Positions 35,307-45,718 of a stretch of 64,000 nucleotides of DNA are shown here, one piece after another; within the stretch, counting starts at the first letter, position 1; each line of letters begins with the position of its first letter. The DNA lies in NCBI GenBank assembly GCA_009192285.1, contig WBVU01000015.1, positions 930,001 through 994,000 of the forward strand. Direction: 5' to 3'. Source of the DNA: Morchella semilibera (Eukaryota; Ascomycota; Pezizomycetes; Pezizales; Morchellaceae). The translations under genes were made by a program, and so were the position numbers. The notes under the pieces are model-generated. The model saw nothing but the letters and a program-made list of their open reading frames with translations. It was not told the DNA's origin and made no database searches.

Positions 35307-36560
35307 TGTGACGGAGTAACCCGACGCAAAGAAGAAGATAACGCAGATAGACGAGGAGCACAGTCTATGCGACGAGATAACTGACGAAGGCAGCGACAAC
35401 ACCGGGCAGGCACAAGCACAGGCACTGGCGAAGACAAAGGTAAGGGCAAGGGCAAGGGCAAGGGCAAGGACACAGAGCCGAGAGAGTGAGGGCCGAATGG
35501 ATGTGACGGAGTAACCCGACGCAAAGAAGAAGATGACAATGATGACGCAGAGGGACTCGAGGAGCACAGTGTACTCAACGAGGGGGCCGAGGAAGACAGA
35601 GACAACACCGGGCAGGCACAAGCACAGGCACCGGCGAAGACAAGGGCACAAGAGCACAGAGCAGGAAGAGTGAGGACCGGATGGACCTCAACGAGAACGA
35701 TGAGAGATACTATGAGTTTCCTCTTGTCAGAGGTTCGAGTCTTTGGTACGAGAGGCTATGGCTTAGAAATAGGAGTAGATTCCTATGTACCGAGATAACA
35801 GGAAGACGAGACGAAGAGAAAAGAAAGAAAGAACTAAGAAAAACATCTAACCCCGCTATTTAACACTCCCCTCCACCAGTCCGTCATGACTCATACATCA
35901 CGTCGTAGAAACCCATAGAAATCCATCGCATCCACATCGTATATTCCTCCCCACCATCTTCGCTATTTTACATTACAAATCCATTACGCCACCGAACCTC
36001 CTAGAACCGAATGACGACACCCCCCTTTAGCACACTCCTTCCTCGCTTAACCATTCCTAAACAATCATAACAGCGCTTCCACTACCGAACCCTCGGGACT
36101 AATGCCAAAACGCCGGGACAATGGACCTCAATGGGAACTAGGAGAGATACTATGGTTTCCCTCTTTGGAGGACAAAATCTTGGGTACGAGAAACTATAGC
36201 CGAAGGATAGGAGTATATTCCTATGTACCGAGATAACAGGAAGATGAGACAGAGAGAAAAGAAAGAAAGAACTAAGGAAAACATCTATCTCCGCTATTTA
36301 ACACACCTCCTCCACTAGTCCATTATGACTCACACCTTCGCTCGTAGAACCTCATAGAAACCCGTCGCCACCACACCTCGTAATCCTCCCCACCATTTCC
36401 TCTATTCTACATTACCAATCCATCACGCCATCGAACCTCCTAGAACCCAATGACGACAACCTCCACCTCGTACTCCTCACTCTCGCTTAACATTACCCTA
36501 ACAACCACAACCGTGCATCGCCTACCAGACTATCGGAACAAATGCCAAGACGCCGGGACA
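35307..36560 (-). repeat. Downstream LTR of the chromovirus, split by a nested LTR
   Basis: Parts 35307-35501 and 36126-36560 together form about 630 bp, the same as the other LTR. The two parts are separated by the solo LTR at 35502-36120 and its duplicated ATGGA. Confidence 0.8.
35502..36120 (-). mobile_element. Nested solo LTR (619 bp) with 5-bp target duplication
   Basis: Starts TGTGACGGAG and ends CGCCGGGACA on the plus strand, like the host LTR. It is flanked by ATGGA at 35497-35501 and 36121-36125; removing it joins the host LTR exactly. It is therefore a later insertion of the same family that lost its internal part by LTR-LTR recombination. Confidence 0.8.
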
Positions 36561-36581
36561 GATCAGGTCCCCTCCAAGGGC

Positions 36582-37589
36582 CTAGCTCCTGATAGGCTGA
36601 GGTTTCAAAGGGTATTGGTCGTGAAATGCTTTTCTAATATCAGGACTATGCTCCAAGTCGCTCGAAGGTTGCCAGGATGGTTCTTCATATCCAGCATATC
36701 TAACCAAGTACTCTACCCGTCTCTCCCTCCTCCGCGAATCCAATATTTCCGCTACTTCCCATTCAGTCTCTCCTTCAACTTCCACCAGCGGGGGTGGTTC
36801 AACAATTTGTCCGGGAATAGGATCCCCAACTGCCGGCGATAATAACGAAACATGGAATACCGGGTGTATTTTCATGGAGGTAGGTAGTTCCAACTCATAG
36901 GCATAAGGGCTTACCATTCGTCTAACCGGGTAGGGACCAATTTGTTTCCAATCAAGCTTTTTCGAGGGTCGTTTTGATTCAATATTTCGAGTCGAGAGCC
37001 AGACGAAATCGCCGACCGCATATCGAGGTGCCGGGGTCCGGTGTAAGTTGGCCATCTCCTCCTGTATCTTCTGTGCCCTGAACATCTCGCTTTTCAGAAA
37101 ATCAAACACCTGAGACATCTCTCGTGCCAACCCATTAGCTTGGTCCTCATTCACCGTCTGTCCGTGCTGTAAGGGTCCAAATGTCATTCTCGGATGTCTC
37201 CCATAATTAGCCTGAAAGGGGGACATATTAGTGGTTTCGGAAATATGATTATTAGTGGCAAATTCAGCCAGAGGTAGAAAATCCGCCCAGTTATCCTGTT
37301 GATATGATACGTAACTGCGAAGGTATTGCTCCATAATCGCATTGGTCTTTTCTGTTTGTCCATCGGTCTGAGGATGAAATGCTGTGGAATAGCGAGAGGC
37401 AATTTCCAGCCGTTCGCAGAGGACTTTCCAAAATTCGGCAGTAAACTGTGTCCCTCGATCGGAGACAATAGTCTCGGGTAACCCATGTAGCTTCCATACC
37501 TGCTCCAGGTATAGACGAGACAGATCTCTGGCGTTAACATTCTCCGTCGTGGGAATCAAATGCTTCATCTTTGTCAACCGATCCACCAC
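36582..37589 (-). pseudogene. Integrase C-terminal two-thirds with chromodomain
   Basis: An open frame of 335 codons begins inside the integrase core at VDRLTKMKHLIPTTEN. It has the second catalytic Asp in VSDRGTQF and the Glu in TNAIMEQYLRSY (core spacing typical), FATNNHISETTNMSPFQANY, and then a C-terminal chromodomain (EWEVAEILDSRRRERRVEYL, VRYAGYEEPSWQPSSDLEHS). The first catalytic Asp and the HHCC zinc domain lie in the degraded part upstream. Confidence 0.85.
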
Positions 37590-38218
37590 TACCTAAATGG
37601 CAATTAAATCCATGCACTCTCTCGTAGAAAGTACTCGTTACCAAAATGCATCGTGACATCCGATCCAGGGTCTCTCTTTGGTCGGCCAAACCAATAATGG
37701 GCGTAGAAACTCCTTGTAAGGGTTATGGTTCGTCTTGCCTTCGCCAGACAGGTATTTGGCAGATTCTGAACATTAGCGGTCTGTATATTTCCGCATGGCG
37801 GCCAATAATATTCGCCCCGGCTGAGAAAGCTCCAAAGTCTTTGATCGTCCAGGATGTTCAGCTGAAGGTTTAATCATGATAGCGTCCTTTTTCCGTGGCA
37901 TTAGGTTTGGATATACATACAGCAGTCATATACTAGACATGACAGACCTTGAGATAAGACATCTTGCCCAGATAAAGCCGGAATAAACTAGAACGTAAAC
38001 CCCCTCATCCCTCCGCTCTGCCCCCTATGGCAACTCCCAGTCAACCCCCGGAAAGTTTCATTGCGTGCGAAGTTTGGCTCGCTCGACAACGCCATTTGAC
38101 CGAGCGTCTTCCGGTTTCCTTAGTCATACGGCTCTATGAATACGACTGTCGTTTGGGGATTAGCGACTGTAAAGTGCGCACTCCGGCACTTAGTCGTCTT
38201 CTGGCTAACTGAAAACCC
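37590..38218 (-). pseudogene. Degraded RNase H/integrase junction
   Basis: No single frame stays open; fragments in different frames recall the integrase zinc-binding region and the start of the catalytic core. Several stops and frame shifts separate the frames on either side, which marks the element as dead. Confidence 0.65.
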
Positions 38219-40378
38219 CTAACATGTGAGCGCCGAGCAGATACACGCTGTAGTACTCGATCCTTCAGCGGGTTCATTTGACAAAGAGCCCGCTAACAAA
38301 CTTATCTTTGCATCTAAATTCTCCTTCTTCAAAACCACTCGACTTTGTTGTTCCAATCTCTCATCCCCTTCCTTCGGTAAATCTTTAGGCCTCCTGGTCA
38401 AGATATCAACTTTCCTTCCCTGCTTCCCGGGCCTGTATTGAATAACAAAATTAAACCGAGACAAAAACTCCGCCCAACGGGTTTGACGCCGGTTCAGCAA
38501 TTTGGTTGACATAAAATACTCAAGATTGCGATGATCTGTGAGCACCCTTACTTGGAATTGAGCTGTGTCCAGATGAGGTCTCCATTCTTCAAAACAGCGA
38601 ATAATAGCCAGCAACTCTTTGTCATAAATTTCATAGTTGCACCCCGCAGGCGAATGTGTCTTGGAAAAGAAGGCAACTGGATGGAGTATTCCTTCGTCAT
38701 CGTGTTGTGATAATATTCCCGCCGACATATAATCTGACGCATCGGTTTCCATAATAAATTCTTTCTCAGGGTCAGGATGCATCAATACGGGAGCAGTGGT
38801 AAAAGCAGTCTTGAATTTCTGAAAGGCTTGTTCAACCTTTTGAGTCCACTCGAATCGTACATGCTTTTTCGTCAAAGCGGTCAAGGGCCGAGTCACTCGA
38901 GAGTAGGCATAGATAAAGCGTCGATAAAAATTGGCAAACCCAAGAAATTCCTGAACCTCCTTCACTGTTGTCGGCGCCTCCCAATCCACAATCGTTTGTA
39001 CCTTGGCAGAATTCATCTTCATTCCCCCTGGAGTTAAAATCATACCCAAATATTTAGTCTCCTGTACACTGAATTCACGCTTCTCGGGCTTTAAATGAAC
39101 CTCGTTAGCCTCTAGGGCTTCTAATACTTGTTGCACATTCTGTTGGTGTTGCTCCAGAGTTTCCGAATAAATAAGAATGTCGTCCAAATAAGCAGTCGCA
39201 CAACGATCTAAAAAGGGCCGGAGGATATCATTGATCCAGCGTTGAAAAGTAGCGGGCGCATTGGTTAGACCAAAAGGCATCACCAAATATTCCCAATGTT
39301 CATAGCGCGTCCTAAAAGCTGTCTTCCATTCATCCCCTTCCTTAATCCGAATCTGATTATAACCCCATCGCAGATCCAGTTTGGTAAAATAATTCGCCCG
39401 TGCTAGGTTAGCCATAGTTTCGGGTGTAAGAGGAAGAGGGTATCGATCCTTGACTGTAATGGCATTTAGCTTCCGATAATCAACGCACAAGCGTAAAGAA
39501 CCATCAGCTTTCTTAACAAATAGCACCGGAGCACCGGCTGGGGAATTACTAGACCGGAGAAATCCTTTCTTCAAATTATCGGTCAGATAATCCCTTAATG
39601 CCTTCAGTTCCTCCCGCGACATGCTATACATAGGACCAAAAGGTGGTGCGGTTCCTTCTTGTAGCTTTATCTCATGGTTATAGGAACGATGTGGTGGTAG
39701 CCGAGAGGCATTGGTCTCATCGAACAATTGTCGGAAGCGCTGATAGTTAATTGGGATTGTCCCATCAGGATTGGCAGGCATTTCCAATATCTTGTTTACC
39801 GCATATAGAGTAGTTGAGTAGACTTGAACGGTGGAATCCTGAGAAAGCTTCTTGAATGACCGAGGGGACACAGCTGAAATATGAGTAACCGGTCTCTCCG
39901 GTGGTGTCGTAGAGATCCCTCGAGCAACAATAGGTTCGCGGTTGGCTATGCAATGTTCAAGACATACCGATGATTGAAAACGAATCTCATTCCTCCCACT
40001 ATCAATTAGAACTCCATGCTTCCTCATCCAAGGTATTCCCATCACAATCGGATAGTGTCCCAACTTTGTAACAAAAAATGGGCATTCCTCAACATGTCCA
40101 TTAATCTCCAGCTCCAACGTCACCTTTCTGGTCACCTTTCCTGATTCAATGGGTCTTCCATAAATCACGTCAATCTCTCTTTCCGTTCTCAAATTCTTCA
40201 TCTTTAGTCCATGGCGGCGTACGAAGTCTTCATCAATAAATGCATATCCCGACGCTCCAGTATCAATCAAGGCATAGGTGGGTACAATAGATTTTTTATT
40301 TTGCGAAATAGAACACACTACAATCAATTGATTCCCATCCATCTCCCCTTCTGATACTGAAAACGTAGAAATAGACAC
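38219..40378 (-). CDS. Gypsy Pol: protease, reverse transcriptase, RNase H (old retrotransposon copy)
   Basis: 719 codons without a stop, starting at a GTG; the frame is open further upstream and overlaps the end of gag in the -1 frame, so the true product was probably made by frameshifting. Protease: ALIDTGASGYAF near residue 37. Reverse transcriptase: LRLCVDYRKLNAITVKDRYP, FTKLDLRWGYNQIRI, MPFGLTNAPATFQRW and the intact catalytic YLDDILIYSE. RNase H: METDASDYMSAGILSQ, YEIYDKELLAI, VLTDHRNLEYF. It ends early with a short unrelated tail just before the degraded integrase region. Confidence 0.88.
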   Translation of the reverse strand: MSISTFSVSEGEMDGNQLIVVCSISQNKKSIVPTYALIDTGASGYAFIDEDFVRRHGLKMKNLRTEREIDVIYGRPIESGKVTRKVTLELEINGHVEECPFFVTKLGHYPIVMGIPWMRKHGVLIDSGRNEIRFQSSVCLEHCIANREPIVARGISTTPPERPVTHISAVSPRSFKKLSQDSTVQVYSTTLYAVNKILEMPANPDGTIPINYQRFRQLFDETNASRLPPHRSYNHEIKLQEGTAPPFGPMYSMSREELKALRDYLTDNLKKGFLRSSNSPAGAPVLFVKKADGSLRLCVDYRKLNAITVKDRYPLPLTPETMANLARANYFTKLDLRWGYNQIRIKEGDEWKTAFRTRYEHWEYLVMPFGLTNAPATFQRWINDILRPFLDRCATAYLDDILIYSETLEQHQQNVQQVLEALEANEVHLKPEKREFSVQETKYLGMILTPGGMKMNSAKVQTIVDWEAPTTVKEVQEFLGFANFYRRFIYAYSRVTRPLTALTKKHVRFEWTQKVEQAFQKFKTAFTTAPVLMHPDPEKEFIMETDASDYMSAGILSQHDDEGILHPVAFFSKTHSPAGCNYEIYDKELLAIIRCFEEWRPHLDTAQFQVRVLTDHRNLEYFMSTKLLNRRQTRWAEFLSRFNFVIQYRPGKQGRKVDILTRRPKDLPKEGDERLEQQSRVVLKKENLDAKISLLAGSLSNEPAEGSSTTACICSALTC

Positions 40379-40416
40379 CTTAGAAAAAACTTTAGGAGGT
40401 CCCTGGGCTATGCCGC

Positions 40417-40851
40417 TTAGGCCAGGGACGAATCTTTTAACTCCTCCTCATCCAATAACATTTCCTCCTCCTTTTCCTTTCTCTCCTTCTTTGCTTCCAA
40501 CAACGCTCCCCTCATCCTCGGTGCTGCCCTCCCCGAGGGCGAAAGAGTACAATTCCTAACCAAATGTCCAATTCCCCCACAGTAATAACAACGATTCTCC
40601 GCACGTCGTGCTTCTCTTCCCCTGGGGTCTGGACGACGACGACTGTTAGACAAATCTATAGGAACAGCTTCCCCGAGAGTATAGGAAGAGTCGGCCGCTG
40701 GCGCAGCACTCTTCGGTGGTGGTTGGGGTGGTCCTCATACGACTGGGGGTGCTGTTGATGCAACAGGTGGGCGAGGGGCAAAGTGACAAGGAGCGGGGGC
40801 ACTAGGGATCTGAAACCTAAACCTCCCCATCCTGGCCTGTAGGGCTCGTTG
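40417..40851 (-). pseudogene. Gag remnant with CCHC zinc knuckle
   Basis: Only the C-terminal part of gag remains. The frame ending at 40417 contains GEAVPIDLSNSRRR, the knuckle CYYCGGIGHLVRNC and a Lys/Glu-rich tail. Between it and the LTR at 40852 there are only about 200 bp, so the capsid region and any primer-binding site have been deleted. A similar but more decayed piece lies at 43346-43440. Confidence 0.75.
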
Positions 40852-41480
40852 TGTGACGGAGTAACCTGACGCAAAGAAGAAGATGACAATGATGACGCAG
40901 AAGGATACGAGGAGCACAATCTACACGTCGAGGGGACCGACGAAGACAGAGGCAACACCGGGCAGGCACAGGCACAGGCACCGGCGAGGGCAAAGGCAAG
41001 AGCAAGGGCACAAGAGCACAGGGCAGAGAGAGTGAGGACCGAATGGACCTCAACGAGAACGATGAGCGGTACTATGGCTTTCCTCTTTAGAGGACAGAAT
41101 CTTGGGTACGAGAGGCTATAGCTTGAGAATAGGAGTAGGTTCCTATGTACCGAGATAACAGGAAGACGAGACAGAGAGAAAAGAAAGAAAGAACTAAGGA
41201 AAACTTCTATCCCCGCTATTTAACACACCTCCTCTACCAGTCCGCTATGACTCATACTTCCGCCCATAGAACCCCATGGAAACCCTCCGCAACCAAACCT
41301 CGTATTCGTCCCCACCATCTTCGCTATTTACATTACCAATCTATCACGCCATCGAACCTCCTAGAACCTAATGACAACACCCCCTCCTCGCATACCTCCT
41401 CCTCGCTAAACATTACCCCAACAACCACGACAGCGCTTCGACTACCGATTCCTCAGGACCGATGCCAAGACGCCGGGACA
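40852..41480 (-). repeat. Upstream LTR of the chromovirus
   Basis: 629 bp, begins TGTGACGGAG and ends CGCCGGGACA on the plus strand. It contains a purine-rich simple-sequence zone (40960-41010) that yields spurious Leu/Ser/Pro-rich frames on the opposite strand. Confidence 0.8.
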
Positions 41481-42652
41481 TTGTCTTCGTCGGTCTCCTC
41501 ATCACTTCAGCTGTGCTCCTCGGGTCCTTCTGCGTCATCATTGTCATTTTCTTCTTTGCGTCGGGTTACTCCATCACATATGAGGTTTGGTTTCTATGGA
41601 TTTCTATGAGTTTCTATGAGTTGATGTATTAGTCATCTTGGACTGGCAGGGAAGAATGTTAAATAGCGGAGATGGATGTTTTCCTTTATTCTTTTCTTTT
41701 CCTTCTTCTCTGTCTCGTATTCCTGTTATCTCAATATATAGGAATATACTCCTATCTCAAAGCCAGAGTTTCTTTGACCTTGAACTTTCTCCTCAGTAAT
41801 GAGAAAACCTATATGTCCCAGCGTTTTGGCATCTTTTCTGAGGGTTCGGTAGTCGAAACGCTGTTATGATCAATAAGGCAATGCTAAGCGAGGAAGGGGT
41901 GTGCTGAGGAGAGGGTGTCGTCATTAGGTTCGAGGAGGTTCGGTGGCGTGATAGATTTGTAATATAAATAGAAGAGGTGGTGGGGAGGAGTATGAGGTGT
42001 GGTTGCGAGAGATTTCTATGGGTTCTATGGATGAAGGTATGAGTCATAGTTGTGACGGAGTAACCCGAAGCAAAGTAGAAGATGACAATGATGACGCAGA
42101 AGGACTCGAGGAGCATAGCCAACGTGACGAGGAGATCAATGAAGACAGGAACAACGCTGGGCAGACACAAGTACAGGCACCGGCGAAGGCAAAGCCAAGG
42201 GCAAAGGCACAAGAGCAAAGAGCAGAGAGAGTGATGGCCGGATGGACCTCAACGAGAACAATGAAAGGTATTATGGGTTTTCCTTTTATAGAGGACAAGA
42301 TCTTGAAGGCGAGGAACTATGTCTTGAGAATATAAGTATATTCCTATATACTGAAATAACAGGAAGACGAGACAGAGAGAAAAGAAAGAAACAACTAAGG
42401 AAAACATCTATCTCCGCTATTTAACACTTCTCCCCCACCAATCCAGTATGACTCACACATTCACTCATAGAACCTAATGGAAATCCTTCCCTACCACACC
42501 TCGTATTTCTCTCCACCATCTCGCCGGTTCCTGTTACAAATCCTCCCTGCAAACGAACCTAATAGAACCTAATGACGACAACCTCACCTCATCTCACCTC
42601 ATCCTCGCTTAACATAACTCCATCCGTCGCAACAGCACTACGACTACTGAAA
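41481..42652. repeat. Cluster of broken LTR copies of the same family
   Basis: Inverted pieces at 41484-41578 and 41815-42050, and a direct copy at 42051-42650 that lacks its last 35 bp, where the next repeat starts. The pieces carry the same TGTGACGGAG or TGTCCC ends as the chromovirus LTRs. Confidence 0.7.
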
Positions 42653-43336
42653 TGTTACAGGTTTTGAGAAAGCTGACGCTGGTGACTTCTCAGGGAAAGG
42701 TAAGACTACCCGACACCTCCGGTACCTAATCATTGACAGTCCTAACGTTGAGCCATGCTCCTTAGTTATAGATAACGATGCAGAGTTGGCTAGTGAAGTC
42801 GAGGCCCGGTACCAAGGAGCTATCAGGTAGGCTGACTCCGGCACTTCCCCGCTGACGAAAAACTGAGTGCATGCAGTAGCGCGATGTAACATGAGGGATT
42901 TAAAAAGGCGTTGTGAACGTTGGCGTTGGTGTTTGGTTTTCTTGGCGATTCATCAGGGGTCTTCTTGGCGGGTTCTCCCACATATCTGTTGTAATGATAG
43001 TTCTTAGTCCGCGTGACATTATTCGCGCGGGATATAAATTGACCAGTGTCATTCTCCGACTTATGTTGAAAATCATCATCGACGAAGAGAAGGAGTCTTA
43101 ACGATATAAATCTATTACTCTATACGCTCTTGTGATCCTTGAATCATATCTACCTGACATCTTCGTGTTAGCATCTACCCCAATCTAAACAACTTTCTAT
43201 ACTCGTCGGACTAGCATCGGACCGCGGAGATTCTAGTTACGTTCAGACTGAAGTGACCCCGTTCCTTTCTGCCTTCGCAGTTAGCGTTTCGGACTCTGAG
43301 CTCTTTACAGTACTACTCTGGTAGTCCGGTGCGACA
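42653..43336 (+). repeat. TGTCG-repeat copy 1 (inverted relative to copies 2 and 3)
   Basis: About 684 bp, the reverse complement of 43657-44602 except that roughly 260 bp are missing at a short TCAAAACCT repeat. On the plus strand it carries 56 sense codons (42660-42827) before a stop (42828-42830), matching the second half of the frame shared by the other copies (key residues DFSGKGKTTRHLRYL). Confidence 0.7.
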
Positions 43337-43656
43337 CCCTAATACCTTCTTTTCTTTTTTTGCTTCCAATAATGCTCCCCTCATACTAGATGGAACTCTT
43401 CCTGAAAGCCAGTGAGGGCACTCCCTTACCAAATCTTCAGCTTGTCCCGTCGTCTTGGCATCAGTTCCGAGGGTTCGGTAGTCGAAGCACTGTTGTGATT
43501 GTTAAGGTAATTCTAAGCAAAGAAGGTGTGTGGTGAGGAGAAAGTGTCGTTATTCAGTTCTAGGAGGTTCAATGCCGTGATGAATTTGTAATGTAAATAG
43601 AAGAGATAGTGGAGAGGAATACGAGGTGTGGTTGTGATGGATTTCTATTATTAAGG
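43337..43656. repeat. Chromovirus gag and LTR fragments
   Basis: 43346-43440 matches the gag knuckle region (40480-40560). 43443-43650 is an inverted LTR fragment beginning TGTCCCGTCG. They separate repeat copies 1 and 2. Confidence 0.6.
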
Positions 43657-44602
43657 TGTCGCACCAGACCACTAGAGTAGTTCTGTAAAAAGAGCTCAGA
43701 GTCTGAAACGCTAACTGCAAAGGCAGAAAGGAACGGGGTTACTTCAGTCTAAACATAACTAGAATCTCCGTTGTCTGATGTTAGTCCGACGAGTATATAA
43801 AATGGTTGGGGTTGGGTAATGCTAACACGAAGATTGGTTCAGGTAGATATTTTCAAGAATCACTTAAGGGCGTATAGAATAGAGGTAATAGATTTATATT
43901 GTTAAGACACTTCTTCGTCGATGATCATTTCAACAAAGTCGGAGAATAACACTGTATTTATATCCCGCGCAAATGTCACGCGGACTAAAAACTATCATTA
44001 CAACAAATATGTGGGAGACCCAGAAGACCCTGATAACGCCAAAAAAACCAAACACCAACGCCAACGTTCCCAACGCCTTTTAAATCCCTCATGTTACATC
44101 GCACTACTGCACGCACTCAGTTTTTCGTCAGCGGGGAAGTGCCGGAGTCAGCCTACCTGATAACCCCTTAGTACCGGGCTTCGACTTCACTCGCCAACTC
44201 TTTCCCTGCATCGTTATCTATCACTAAAGAGCATGGCTCAACATTAGGACTGTCAACGATTAGGTGCCGGAGGTGTCGGGTAGTCTTACCTGTTCCTGAG
44301 AAGTCACCAGCATCAGCTTTCTCAAAACCTTTGCCGTTTGATCAGTTTTGGTCCGATTGATCTCAAACTTGAACTGCTGCCCCCTCAAATACCCACCGGT
44401 GTCCTAAGCTGCTGCGCCGACGCTTTAACACTCTAGGAGATTTTTTCGGGGTTGAAAACGTGTCTTTTAACTGGTAATTCCGCAACTCCGCAACCTGGCC
44501 CATACTGACACCACTGTACCTCTCTGGGGCACCAATTGGGAGTTTAGTAGCATAAGGAGGCTTTGTTGGTCTTCCTGTCTCCATTTTCCAAAACGCGTAA
44601 CA
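43657..44602 (-). repeat. TGTCG-repeat copy 2
   Basis: About 946 bp starting TGTCGCACC and ending GTAACA; direct repeat of 49940-50878. The minus strand has a 139-codon frame (44584-44168) starting METGRPTKPPYATKLPIGAP, with two internal TGA. Immediately upstream on the minus strand (44661-44600) another short frame, MTAPATNAFDYQKLYTDLEG, leads in. Confidence 0.7.
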
Positions 44603-44689
44603 CCTTCGAGATCCGTATAGAGCTTTTGATAGTCAAATGCATTGGTAGCTGGAGCAGTCATGTGTCAGCAAGATTTAAACTCTCTTCAG

Positions 44690-45180
44690 AGGCTTCACTG
44701 GGTCTCTAAAGGTCGTTGCCAAGGTAACCACCCTCCCATCTCTCCTAATAACCTCACTAACCATTTGTTGCCTCTCGAGCCTTCTGATGACCTCTCGAGC
44801 CTTCTAGAGGGCCTTATGAGCCTTCTGTTACTCTCTTCACCTCTCCTGACACCTCGCTAATTGTTTCTCGCCTCCCGAGCCTTCCAGAGGCCTTCCTGAG
44901 CCTTCCAGAGGCCTTCCGAGCTTTGATTAGTAAGTTTTGGAGGCCACCACCAACAACCTATTTTTACGCAAAAAACATATACAGCTCTTGATGGCTACCC
45001 CACCACCTGGGAGCTTCTGGCCCTCTGCGCCTTTATAAGGGGTTCTGGAGCCATTATGAGTCCCCGATCTAGATCATATTGTTTCGTTTACTATCATGTT
45101 AATTTTATTCTAAATAAATTCTATGCCAGCTGAAGTCACTCGAGCCTTTATGAAGGCCTCTTGTACCTTTCCCCAGGCTA
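44690..45180. repeat. Cluster of short GAGCCTTC motifs
   Basis: GAGCCTTC occurs at 44777, 44797, 44818, 44877 and 44898, with many near copies (CCTCTCGAGC, CCAGAGGCCTT) between. The array sits just inside the repeat copy 2 boundary and resembles the subterminal repeats of CACTA-like DNA transposons. Confidence 0.45.
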
Positions 45181-45718
45181 TCAGAGACATTGTCACTATA
45201 TATCAAACTCATTCCACATTCTCAAATCTATCCTCATGTTCTCAAGCCATTGACCCTATCCCAGCTCGAATAAATGAGCCATTCCCAAAACACTACTGAT
45301 ATCAACTACCCAAAACCTTTGCCGAGAGCGCCTTGCAACTCTAAGAAGACCGTGTAAGCCGTCTGGAAGACCCCTATCCTTAGCTTCCAGTAGCTCTACA
45401 AGACAAAGCTGATATGCATCAGCAAGAGTTCATTTGTCTCCTGATGTCTCCTGAGCCTCAGGAGACTCAAAAAGTATCCAGGAGTGTCAGGAGACTCTCA
45501 GGAGACCCGGGAGACTGTTGGGAGACTCAAGTCAAAAGTTGAGTTTGCTGATGTGTTTTCATCGATATACTGTCACGTATCTTGAATATTGCTCGTACAA
45601 GCCCTGGTAGGCATCTCTGAAAGGCTCCCCACGGCTCCGTTGTGGCTACCTTAATCCATGCCCAATCATTTCGAGCCGACCTTTTCCTAAATAATGCCTC
45701 TCCCGTACACCGTATATT

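Larger units (their letters stand above)
35307..41480 (-). mobile_element. Degraded Ty3/gypsy chromovirus retrotransposon
   Basis: Minus-strand element bounded by LTRs of the same family (TGTCCCGGCG...CGTCACA on the coding strand) at 40852-41480 and 35307-36560, the latter interrupted by a nested solo LTR. Flanks CTGTC (35302-35306) and TTGTC (41481-41485) are a near-match target duplication. Gene order gag remnant, protease, reverse transcriptase, RNase H, integrase, chromodomain. A polypurine tract (GGAGGGGA on the minus strand, 36568-36575) abuts the downstream LTR. The two LTRs differ at many sites, so the insertion is old. Most of gag and the start of integrase are lost or degraded, so it is not autonomous. 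Confidence 0.85.

Noticed and set aside
35106-35657. Leu/Ser/Cys-rich minus-strand frame
   Set aside because: Falls inside LTR simple sequence (repeated GGGCAA and ACAAGC units); the same artefact appears in the other LTR copies.
35725-35745. GGTTCGAG as a tRNA B box
   Set aside because: No matching A box, cloverleaf or acceptor stem; it is part of the LTR and recurs in altered form in other LTR copies.
41145-41609. 154-codon plus-strand frame over the LTR end
   Set aside because: Composition is that of LTR sequence; it crosses the LTR border into an inverted LTR piece.
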